A DNA stretch of 5,451 bases, taken from Paludibacteraceae bacterium (GTDB lineage: Bacteria > Bacteroidota > Bacteroidia > Bacteroidales > Paludibacteraceae). The first letter of the stretch is position 1. Every line of letters starts with the position of its first letter. The stretch covers positions 1 through 5,451 of the forward strand of contig CANIXM010000155.1 of the NCBI GenBank assembly GCA_947471245.1. Direction: 5' to 3'. The notes beneath the pieces are model-generated. The model did no database searches, was not told where the DNA came from, and was given only the letters and a program-made list of their open reading frames with translations. Of this stretch, positions 1 to 5,129 are shown piece by piece. The position numbers were made by a program, and so were the translations under genes.

Positions 1-20
1 CACTTAAATATTAAAAGTAA

Positions 21-341
21 GCATGTGAATGTAAGTTTTTGCTTGCTGAGTTTAGATTTTGCTATATGAATCACGGGTTTTGCCATGTGAATGTTGAAAG
101 TAAGCACGTGAATGTGAGTTTTTGCATGCTGAATTCAAGTTTTGTCTCCTGAATTAATGCTCTACTATGTGCTTGTTGAAAGTAGGCATGTATATATTTA
201 AGTTCAGCGTGTGAACGAAGTCTTTTACATGATGAACTTAAGTTTTGTCCCCTGAATTAAAATTCTACTATACAATTATCGAATGTTGGCATGTGAATAT
301 TGAATGCCGATACATGAGTGTCTGTTTTGGCAGCTTATGAG
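21..341. repeat. Diverged 20-21 bp tandem repeat array with ~82 bp higher-order periodicity
   Basis: About sixteen units can be laid end to end, starting near 21, 41, 61, 82, 104, 124, 144, 169, 186, 207, 227, 247, 272, 289, 309 and 330. Most are 20-22 bp and follow the pattern GCATG(n)TGAAT, three or four free bases, then AGTTTT. The lengths 20, 20, 25 and 17 occur in the same order at 104-185 and 207-288, two 82-bp blocks about 71% identical by eye. The 83-bp block at 21-103 resembles the first part of 104-185. The period is not a multiple of three and TGA falls in every forward frame, so the array is non-coding. T-tracts recur at about two helical turns, which suggests intrinsic curvature (inference). 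The array probably extends left of the window, since related sequence begins near base 8. Function is unknown; iteron-like or protein-binding roles are possible, but no replication gene is visible. Confidence 0.75.
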
Positions 342-390
342 TAAAGTGGTGGAATCTGACCACTTTAAACCTGTCGAATTCGAGGGGTTT
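342..390. repeat. Two adjoining inverted repeats ending the tandem array
   Basis: TAAAGTGGT (342-350) and ACCACTTTA (359-367) form a perfect 9-bp stem with an 8-nt loop. Sharing its last base, 367-390 is a 24-bp palindrome with 10 of 12 pairs matching, centred on TCGAATTCGA. The pair marks the point where the 20-bp array stops. They could be the end of a decayed mobile element or protein-binding sites. I cannot assign either and see no transposase. Confidence 0.55.
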
Positions 391-430
391 AGAAAAACGG
401 TAATAGTGGCTACAACAAAAACACTTACTT

Positions 431-456
431 TAATTAGGGCGAATTCGCCCTAATTA
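431..456. repeat. Perfect 26-bp palindrome centred on GAATTC
   Basis: The left arm TAATTAGGGCGAA (431-443) is followed directly by its exact reverse complement (444-456). As RNA it would form a hairpin with only a minimal tip; as DNA it is a potential cruciform or dimer-binding site. No gene ends just upstream in the window, so a terminator role is not indicated. The core resembles the neighbouring TCGAATTCGA palindrome at 374-383. Confidence 0.8.
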
Positions 457-858
457 GATAACAAAAATTAATTGATACAGTATATCAAAAACGAGCAATA
501 TTACTGTAAAAGAAGTTTCGATACGGACTTTAAAAGTGAATGGAGCTTAATATATTAGCATTACTGACATTGAGAAAAAAAAAACCAGTAGAGCTAAAAG
601 ATGTTCTTGGATATGGGATAATGGGAGGTGAAATGTAAATAACTAAGTGTGGAGATTTTCCTCCTGTAAGTTTCAAAGGATTTGAGAGTGCCTATAAATT
701 GTTGACCGAGAAATTGCAACCAAAAGTTTATGAATATGGGTTTTTGAAAGAGTAATAATGTTTCGAAAATGTAGGGTGTTTAATCACTTATAAGTTGTAT
801 ATGTAGTTAATATTGTATGTAAATTCAACCTTATAGTTTTAAATTGAAAAACATTGCA
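457..858. other. Gene-poor AT-rich stretch with weak coding traces
   Basis: No gene can be supported here. The most gene-like stretch is on the + strand: an ATG at 540 opens 32 codons (ending VLGYGIMGGEM) to a TAA at 636-638. The same frame then runs on for 38 codons (starting ITKCGDFPPVSFKGF, ending YEYGFLKE) to a TAA at 753-755. The second part has a plausible protein composition but no start codon after the stop. An A10 run at 575-584 lies inside the frame. This may be a decayed gene; I recognise no family. Other frames are densely stopped. Nothing resembling a tRNA or rRNA is seen. Confidence 0.3.
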
Positions 859-866
859 TATCTTTG
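827..866 (+). promoter_or_regulatory. Promoter of the mqsR-like toxin operon, with possible antitoxin operator
   Basis: TATCTTTG at 859-866 matches the Bacteroidetes -7 consensus TAnnTTTG and ends 15 bp before the toxin ATG, giving a very short leader. A clear -33 TTTG is missing; TTTT at 837-840 lies at about the right distance. Over this -33 region AACCTTATAGTTT (827-839) resembles the E. coli MqsA operator palindrome (AACCT...AGGTT type, recalled), with one half-site degenerate. Repression by the antitoxin at this spot would fit mqsRA autoregulation, but this is inference. Confidence 0.55.
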
Positions 867-881
867 CACTATCAATAATAT

Positions 882-1244
882 ATGGCAACAACTAAAGACG
901 AAGTAGAGCAATATCTCAAGGAACTAAGTTTTAAAATTGGGATGTGGGGCATACTGATACTAGATGACCGGTCGAAAAATGCACAATCCTTGCACGACTT
1001 AGAAATACCCCCTAACCAACGAAAAGAAATAATAGCACAGCTTATTCCCGAAGATTACTACCAAGGTCCACTTGAAGAAAAAATGCATGGTATCTTGCCA
1101 ATGTGGGTGTTTGGTAAAGTAGTAAAAGGGAAAGAAATTTACATTAAAATAAGCATGGGACACCCCAGCAGTCAGGCTGTTTGTATATCCTTTCACGTAG
1201 CAGAACATTCTATCGTCTATCCCTTCAAAAAAAAGAAATCATGA
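882..1244 (+). CDS. MqsR-like type II toxin (putative mRNA interferase)
   Basis: This 120-residue protein is likely a RelE-fold toxin of the MqsR group, which cleave mRNA and arrest growth until neutralised by the antitoxin. Residues 48-92 follow E. coli MqsR: KEIIAQL then PEDYY match its NVIIGL...SDFY, and GKEIYIKI matches GQVYLKI, placing Tyr87 at catalytic Tyr81. E. coli Lys56 corresponds to Gln61, and the SFK end of E. coli MqsR appears as SFH (His105), so the catalytic set is not identical. The tail AEHSIVYPFKKKK extends beyond the E. coli protein and gives a basic C-terminus. The ATG at 882 lies just downstream of a TAnnTTTG box, and no Shine-Dalgarno is present. The toxin precedes the antitoxin gene, as in E. 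coli mqsRA and unlike most type II pairs. Family assignment rests on motif comparison by eye; toxicity is untested. Confidence 0.7.
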   Translation: MATTKDEVEQYLKELSFKIGMWGILILDDRSKNAQSLHDLEIPPNQRKEIIAQLIPEDYYQGPLEEKMHGILPMWVFGKVVKGKEIYIKISMGHPSSQAVCISFHVAEHSIVYPFKKKKS

Positions 1245-1339
1245 AACGAGCATTAAAACAAGTGTTTAAACCAAAAGACGATGTTCATTGCGAGTTGTCC
1301 CGTCAAGTAGGGACAAGCTATCTGACCACTGAAATTTAA
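1241..1339 (+). CDS. Possible 32-codon ORF overlapping the toxin stop (doubtful)
   Basis: The toxin stop overlaps a new start as ATGA (ATG at 1241), opening 32 codons (MKRALKQVFKPKDDVHCE...) to a TAA at 1337-1339, 11 bp before the antitoxin ATG. Such overlap is typical of translational coupling, and the first 17 residues are basic and plausible. The second half, however, is made from a palindrome (1298-1313) that recurs elsewhere in the window, which suggests inserted repeat sequence rather than selected protein. It may be a remnant of a longer antitoxin N-terminus, a coupling peptide, or chance. I recognise no family. Confidence 0.2.
   Translation: MKRALKQVFKPKDDVHCELSRQVGTSYLTTEI
1295..1316. 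repeat. Hairpin between toxin and antitoxin genes
   Basis: TTGTCCC (1295-1301) and GGGACAA (1310-1316) form a 7-bp stem with an 8-nt loop. The core TCCCGTCAAGTAGGGA (1298-1313) matches TCCCGTAAAGTCGGGA at 3820-3835 in 14 of 16 positions. The right flank GGGACAAGCTATCTG resembles GGGACAAGTATCCG at 2450-2463. The three sites look like one dispersed small palindromic family. In mRNA the hairpin could tune antitoxin expression relative to toxin (inference). Confidence 0.6.
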
Positions 1340-1350
1340 ATTATAAACAG

Positions 1351-2352
1351 ATGAAAAGTCCATTTACAGGTAAAGATATGTCCATTCAAAAAGAATGGAG
1401 GCAACTGAGTTTTAGAAAAGAAAAATTCAAAGTTTGTTTTCATGCGTATAAATGTGATGAAACAGGCGAGCAGTTCGAGGACGAACATCTTGCAGAACTT
1501 AATTACCTACAATTGCAAAACCAATATCGCGCGAAATACTCCATTCCGTTCCCTGCCGAAATTAAATCTATACGAGAAAAGTATGAACTGTCGGCTGTGA
1601 AAATGTCGGATGTATTAGGTTTTGGAGCAAATAGTTATCGAAATTATGAAGCAGGTGAAATTCCAAGTGAGTCGAATGCCAGATTGATTCAACTATCTGC
1701 CGATCCACACGAATTCAGAAAATTGATTTCTCTGAGTAAAGCCATTGATGGAAAGCTGCTCGATAAAACAAATACTAGAATAGAAAAAATTCTACTCGAG
1801 TTGAAAGACGAGAAAATAAAATCAGCCATTGAAAATTATTTGTTTGTTGAGAAACAGGCAAATACGCTCACTGGGTTTATAAAACCCAGTTTGGATAAAT
1901 TTGCTGAAATGGTATTGTTTTTCAGTCAGGAACTCAGCCCAATGAAAACGAAGTTGAACAAATTGTTGTTTTATGCAGATTTTCTTCACTTCAAACAAAC
2001 AGGATTTTCAATGAGTGGGGTAAGCTATAAAGCGATACAGATGGGTCCAGTACCCAATAATTTCCAAAGTTTATATGAATATATTGCTAATAACGAAATC
2101 GTTGACATTAAGAGTATTGCATTCACCGACGAAATTATTGGCGAACAATTTGTACCTGTTGTTGGAAAACAATTTGACAGTTCATTATTTTCTGAAGTAG
2201 AAATTCAAATTTTACAGTCGGTCTGTGATAGGTTTAGAAACGCTAGTACTCAAGAAATGATTGACATTAGCCATCAAGAAACTGCATGGATAGATAACGA
2301 GAATACAAAAAAAACAATTGATTATTTTTTTGCTTTTGACTTAAGTATATGA
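1351..2352 (+). CDS. MqsA-like antitoxin with C-terminal DUF4065 (Panacea/SocA-like) domain
   Basis: This 333-residue protein is the likely antitoxin and autorepressor for the upstream toxin. Residues 1-50 align with the MqsA zinc domain: MKSPFT for MKCPVC, and YKCDET for YCVHCE. Three of the four zinc cysteines are replaced (Ser3, Thr6, Thr38) and only Cys35 remains, so metal binding is probably lost. Residues 68-125 are a helix-turn-helix like MqsA's: FGANSYRNYEAGEIP corresponds to GGVNAFSRYEKGNAQP, keeping Asn94 (E. coli DNA-contact Asn97) while Asn98 replaces Arg101. After a helical linker, residues about 182-320 are a DUF4065 domain (KLNKLLFYADFLHFKQTG, IQMGPVPNNFQSLYEYI, then SHQETAW), the family called Panacea for its role in antitoxins of many toxin types. 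The start is fixed by the MqsA-like MK-x-P. There is no Shine-Dalgarno. E. coli MqsA is far shorter (about 131 residues) and lacks DUF4065. Confidence 0.82.
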   Translation: MKSPFTGKDMSIQKEWRQLSFRKEKFKVCFHAYKCDETGEQFEDEHLAELNYLQLQNQYRAKYSIPFPAEIKSIREKYELSAVKMSDVLGFGANSYRNYEAGEIPSESNARLIQLSADPHEFRKLISLSKAIDGKLLDKTNTRIEKILLELKDEKIKSAIENYLFVEKQANTLTGFIKPSLDKFAEMVLFFSQELSPMKTKLNKLLFYADFLHFKQTGFSMSGVSYKAIQMGPVPNNFQSLYEYIANNEIVDIKSIAFTDEIIGEQFVPVVGKQFDSSLFSEVEIQILQSVCDRFRNASTQEMIDISHQETAWIDNENTKKTIDYFFAFDLSI

Positions 2353-2375
2353 TATTAATTTTATTGTCATATTTG

Positions 2376-2469
2376 TTGAAATCATTTCAAGTTATCGGTT
2401 TATTCAATAAAGACCTCTATCTCTATCCCTTTCTCCCACCCGAAAAGACGGGACAAGTATCCGAAAGGG
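2376..2469. repeat. Palindromes downstream of the antitoxin gene
   Basis: TTGAAAT and ATTTCAA flank one base at 2376-2390. Further on is a nested structure: an outer stem CCCTTTC (2427-2433) with GAAAGGG (2463-2469), enclosing CCCG (2439-2442) with CGGG (2449-2452). The inner part and its flank GGGACAAGTATCCG recall the hairpin inside the toxin-antitoxin operon. They may help terminate the + strand operon, but no U-run follows. The 64-codon ORF opening here at the antitoxin stop is made largely of this repeat sequence and is not called. Confidence 0.45.
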
Positions 2470-2563
2470 TACAAGGTAGCTCATTTTATGGATTTCGTGT
2501 CGTTTTTTCGAATGTTGCTAATTTCATGTTTCATACTTCATAAGTTAGACTTCGCTCTTTAAG

Positions 2564-2583
2564 TCTCCGCCAGCTGGCGGAGA
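2564..2583. terminator. Perfect 20-bp palindrome, possible bidirectional terminator
   Basis: TCTCCGCCAGCTGGCGGAGA is perfectly self-complementary and lies between two convergent genes, 38 bp beyond the nagB stop and about 210 bp beyond the antitoxin stop. The GC-rich stem is followed by TTTAG on the + strand, a weak U-tract, and by a poorer one on the - strand. AGACTT at 2547-2552 can pair instead with AAGTCT at 2561-2566, an alternative fold. From memory, this kind of CCGCCAGCTGGCGG palindrome is dispersed in Bacteroidetes genomes, so it may be a repeat serving as terminator. Confidence 0.5.
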
Positions 2584-2620
2584 TTTAGTGTACCAGCATT
2601 ATTGCCAGATGGATGAAGTT

Positions 2621-3412
2621 CTAAATATTCCCCTTCTCAATATCCAAGAAGTATTTATAAGTTCCTACCATCAGTTCATCGCAGGCTTCTTCGTCAACAA
2701 CCAATACTCCTTTGGGGTGCATTTGTATGGCACTGACGGTCCACTGGTGTGAGATGGACTCTTCTACAGCATGACGCACAGCACGGGCTTTAGAGTGTCC
2801 GCTGGCTAGAATGACCACTTCTTTCGCATCCATGATGGTGGCTACACCCACGGTGAGCGCTTTGTGTGGAACGTGCTTGCTTTCATTCCCGAAAAACCGT
2901 GAGTTGGCAAGGATCGTATCGGTGGTGAGTGACTTCTGACGAGTCCGCGAAGCTAGAGACGACCCCGGTTCGTTGAACGCAATATGTCCATCCACACCCA
3001 CACCTCCCAAGAATAAATCAATGCCGCCCACAGCTAGTATTTTGGCCTCATACTCCTCACACTCTTTCTCTAAATTGCTCGCATTGCCATCAAGGATGTG
3101 GATGTTGGCAAGATGTATATCAATTTTACTAAAGAAGTTTTTCCACATAAAGCTGTGGTAACTTTGTTCGTGGTTCACGGGAATGCCCACATACTCATCC
3201 ATATTGAAAGTCACTACATGTTCAAATGACACTAGCTTTTGTCGGTTCATCTCCGCCAGTATTGCATACACACCCAGTGGCGTTGAGCCTGTGGGAAGCC
3301 CAAGTACATAAGGTCTTTGGGCAGTGGGCTGAGCATCATTTATTTTCCTAGCAATATAGTTGGCTGTCCAGGTGGCTATCCGATTGTAATCTGGCTGAAT
3401 GATGAGTCTCAT
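2621..3412 (-). CDS. nagB: Glucosamine-6-phosphate deaminase NagB
   Basis: This cytosolic enzyme converts glucosamine 6-phosphate to fructose 6-phosphate plus ammonia, feeding amino sugars from chitin, peptidoglycan or glycans into glycolysis. At 263 residues it aligns with E. coli NagB (266) without shifts through the conserved core. Visible motifs are the phosphate loop GLPTGSTPLG (38-47), FNMDEYVG (69-76) with catalytic Asp72, and GGVGVDGHIAFNEP (136-149) with Asp141, His143 and Glu148. Residues of the E. coli allosteric GlcNAc-6-phosphate site are kept (Ser151, Arg158, Lys160, Tyr254, with Ser161 for Thr), so activation by GlcNAc-6-phosphate is plausible. The ATG at 3412 begins MRLI as in E. 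coli and has a TAnnTTTG box 29 bp upstream. No nagA or transporter is in the window; the next gene upstream is pheS, 522 bp away, so it seems to be transcribed alone. It appears intact. Confidence 0.96.
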   Translation of the reverse strand: MRLIIQPDYNRIATWTANYIARKINDAQPTAQRPYVLGLPTGSTPLGVYAILAEMNRQKLVSFEHVVTFNMDEYVGIPVNHEQSYHSFMWKNFFSKIDIHLANIHILDGNASNLEKECEEYEAKILAVGGIDLFLGGVGVDGHIAFNEPGSSLASRTRQKSLTTDTILANSRFFGNESKHVPHKALTVGVATIMDAKEVVILASGHSKARAVRHAVEESISHQWTVSAIQMHPKGVLVVDEEACDELMVGTYKYFLDIEKGNI

Positions 3413-3441
3413 GGTGTGTGGATTTGATGGGTTGCTGATTT

Positions 3442-3449
3442 CAAAGATA
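3442..3449 (-). promoter_or_regulatory. Predicted nagB promoter -7 box
   Basis: On the - strand the sequence reads TATCTTTG, matching TAnnTTTG and identical to the box ahead of the toxin gene. It ends 29 bp before the nagB ATG. No good -33 TTTG is seen at the expected distance. I see no repressor palindrome in the short leader. Confidence 0.5.
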
Positions 3450-3641
3450 GTGATTAATTGATTTTATCCTATTTATTGGACAAAAAATAATAGCACTGTT
3501 GAATTTTGTTTTATAAGGATCTGATGTCAACCTACAACAAAATGATTGTACGTGAAGTTAATGGGATGTTTTAAATTATGACCAAACTAATTGATTCGTA
3601 GGTTCAGAACTTGTGCATTGGATTGGGAGTTCAAAAAAAAT
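3450..3641. other. Intergenic stretch upstream of nagB
   Basis: This AT-rich part of the 522-bp nagB-pheS spacer has no gene-like ORF. The only structure noticed is AACCTAC (3529-3535) with GTAGGTT (3598-3604), 7-bp arms 62 nt apart, which could be chance. Upstream control of nagB would have to lie here, but no motif is convincing. Confidence 0.4.
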
Positions 3642-3835
3642 CAATCCCTTAGGGATTGCCCATTGTTAACCCCCAGTTCTGACTGGGGGATTAACAATAT
3701 GTAGATAGAAAGAACCCCGTAGTGGGTTCACCAATAGATACAAAGCACTTGGTCAACCCACTTCGGGGTTGTATTTTTGGGTTATTATTAACCCCCAGTT
3801 TCGCATTGCTCACTGGGGGTCCCGTAAAGTCGGGA
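3642..3835. repeat. Cluster of six REP-like palindromes between pheS and nagB
   Basis: Six hairpins follow one another. (1) CAATCCCT/AGGGATTG, 3642-3658, with a 1-nt centre. (2) 3662-3698, a 16-bp stem with one bulged A, core CCCCCAGT/ACTGGGGG, 4-nt loop. (3) GAACCCCGTAGTGGGTTC, 3712-3729. (4) CAACCCACTTCGGGGTTG, 3754-3771. (5) ACCCCCAGT/ACTGGGGGT, 3791-3820, 12-nt loop. (6) TCCCGTAAAGTCGGGA, 3820-3835. Units 3 and 4 are inverted copies of each other (15 of 18 positions), and units 2 and 5 share the 13-mer TTAACCCCCAGTT. This head-to-head design is like REP/BIME elements mobilised by RAYT transposases; that link is inference. Any of them could end pheS transcription. The ORF that can be opened across this stretch on the + strand is repeat-derived and not called. 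Confidence 0.75.
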
Positions 3836-3896
3836 TGTACCATTAACTGCGGGTTATACCTACGGTGTTTTAACCTGCCAAAGGCTATGCGTCAAC

Positions 3897-3928
3897 TTGT
3901 TTACTTGTTTACTTGTTTACTTGTCTAC
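3897..3928. repeat. Octamer microsatellite (TTGTTTAC)3 plus TTGTCTAC
   Basis: Four consecutive 8-bp units, the first three identical and the last with one T-to-C change, sit 6 bp beyond the pheS stop codon. Perfect short tandem repeats of this kind change copy number by slippage. Here they would alter only the 3' untranslated part of pheS mRNA, so a phenotype is not expected unless they affect termination. Confidence 0.8.
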
Positions 3929-3934
3929 TAATAT

Positions 3935-4954
3935 TCAATACGCCGATTCGAACTGCTCCAAGAAGCGTACATCATTTTCTGAGAAAAGTCGGAGGTCTTT
4001 AACTTGAAATTTTAAATTGGTGATGCGCTCTACTCCCATTCCAAATGCAAATCCAGAATAAACTTTGGAGTCAATACCACAGTTTTCAAGCACATTGGGG
4101 TCCACCATGCCACAACCCAAAATTTCTACCCAACCAGTGTGTTTACAGAATGGACATCCTTTTCCACCACAGATATTGCACGAAATATCCATTTCGGCAC
4201 TAGGTTCGGTGAATGGGAAATAGGAAGGACGAAGGCGAATGTCAGTTTCTGCTCCAAACATTTCTTTGGCAAAATACATCAAGGCTTGCTTGAGGTCTGC
4301 GAATGAAACATTCTTGTCAATATAAAGTCCTTCTACCTGATGAAAAAAGCAGTGAGCACGGTAAGATATGGCCTCGTTGCGATACACACGTCCTGGGAAA
4401 AGTAAACGGATGGGTGGCTTTTGGTTGGCCATCACGCGCGATTGAACGGATGATGTGTGTGTGCGAAGCAGTATGTCAGGGTTTTGCTCAATGAAGAAAG
4501 TGTCTTGCATGTCACGAGCTGGATGCTCTGGTGGAAAGTTAAGTGCACCAAATACATGCCAATCATCTTCTATCTCAGGACCTTCGGCAATACCAAACCC
4601 TATGCGTGCAAATATCTCAATGATTTCATTTTTTACCAATGAAAGTGGGTGACGAGTGCCCAGCTTGATGGGATCGGCCGTACGTGATAAATCTGATTTT
4701 TGTTGGTCGTCCAAAGTGCTTTCAAAACTGTCTTTCAGTTCATTAAACTTTTCTTGAGCTGCATTTTTCAGTTCATTGAGCAATTGTCCCACCTCACGTT
4801 TCTCCTCATTGGCCACATTTCTAAAGTCATTGAACAAATTGCTTATTTCGCCTTTTTTACTTAAATATTTGATTCGAAGGTTTTCAAGTTCTTCCAGATT
4901 GTTTGCGGCTAGTTGGTTTACCTCATTAAGTAGGCCGTCAATTTTACTTTTCAT
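3935..4954 (-). CDS. pheS: Phenylalanine-tRNA ligase alpha subunit PheS
   Basis: This catalytic subunit of the alpha2-beta2 enzyme charges tRNA-Phe with phenylalanine, using ATP, in the cytosol. Starting at the ATG at 4954 it has 339 residues, usual for bacterial PheS. An in-frame TTG at 4966 would add four residues but is the poorer start. Residues 1-85 form the charged helical N-terminal arm that contacts tRNA. Class II synthetase motifs follow: motif 1 around GTRHPL (99-104), motif 2 with PGRVYRNE (187-194) and FFHQVEGLYID (203-213), then FPFTEPSAEMD (246-256), and motif 3 GFAFGMGVER (301-310) with Ala in the phenylalanine pocket. CNICGGKGCPFC (259-270) gives four cysteines that may bind zinc, a variant found in many non-proteobacterial PheS. 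No pheT follows: the genes are split, since the - strand continues into repeats and nagB. It appears intact. Confidence 0.96.
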   Translation of the reverse strand: MKSKIDGLLNEVNQLAANNLEELENLRIKYLSKKGEISNLFNDFRNVANEEKREVGQLLNELKNAAQEKFNELKDSFESTLDDQQKSDLSRTADPIKLGTRHPLSLVKNEIIEIFARIGFGIAEGPEIEDDWHVFGALNFPPEHPARDMQDTFFIEQNPDILLRTHTSSVQSRVMANQKPPIRLLFPGRVYRNEAISYRAHCFFHQVEGLYIDKNVSFADLKQALMYFAKEMFGAETDIRLRPSYFPFTEPSAEMDISCNICGGKGCPFCKHTGWVEILGCGMVDPNVLENCGIDSKVYSGFAFGMGVERITNLKFQVKDLRLFSENDVRFLEQFESAY

Positions 4955-5016
4955 AATTTTTAACAATTAAAATATTAATTTAACCACGTAATTGGATGTC
5001 AGAGCATTGAATGTAC

Positions 5017-5057
5017 ATTAACTGTTAATCGAAGTGGTATATGCGGGTACAAAAGTA
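5017..5057 (-). promoter_or_regulatory. Predicted pheS promoter box and leader palindrome
   Basis: On the - strand TACTTTTG (5050-5057) fits TAnnTTTG and would give a leader of roughly 90 nt. Within the leader ATTAAC-T-GTTAAT (5017-5029) is a perfect 13-bp palindrome, a possible operator or weak hairpin. No phenylalanine-rich leader peptide, T-box or attenuator hairpin is evident, so I cannot infer phenylalanine control. Confidence 0.4.
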
Positions 5058-5129
5058 ATCAAAATTCCAGAAAGATGCCTAGCGATTAAAAATATTAGAA
5101 CTAAAGCCCTATTTTGTAACAAATTTCGC

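Noticed and set aside
21..341. CRISPR array
   Set aside because: Units abut without unique spacers, the repeats are diverged, and no cas gene is present.
434..453. Cloning-vector junction (GGGCGAATTCGCCC resembles TOPO vector flanks)
   Set aside because: The match is short and lies inside a longer native palindrome with AT-rich flanks. Vector sequence does not continue on either side.
999..1208. 69-codon - strand ORF inside the toxin gene
   Set aside because: Antisense shadow of a gene with recognisable motifs on the + strand; its own composition is not protein-like.
2349..2543. 64-codon + strand ORF overlapping the antitoxin stop (ATGA)
   Set aside because: Its sequence is largely the palindromic repeat region 2427-2469 and intergenic DNA, with no recognisable domain. 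The overlap alone is weak evidence.
2973..3161. + strand ORFs inside nagB, and similar ones inside pheS (4303-4970)
   Set aside because: Antisense shadows of two clearly conserved genes, without domains of their own.
3529..3604. Possible small RNA or long hairpin from AACCTAC/GTAGGTT
   Set aside because: Arms of only 7 bp with 62 nt between them are expected by chance, and no promoter or terminator supports a transcript.
3722..3931. 69-codon + strand ORF between nagB and pheS
   Set aside because: It is translated from the palindrome cluster and the octamer repeat (ending LFTCLLVY), so it is repeat-derived rather than a gene.
4955..4966. TTG start adding four residues to PheS
   Set aside because: The ATG at 4954 gives the usual 339-residue length, and TTG is a rare start here. 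The extension adds nothing recognisable.
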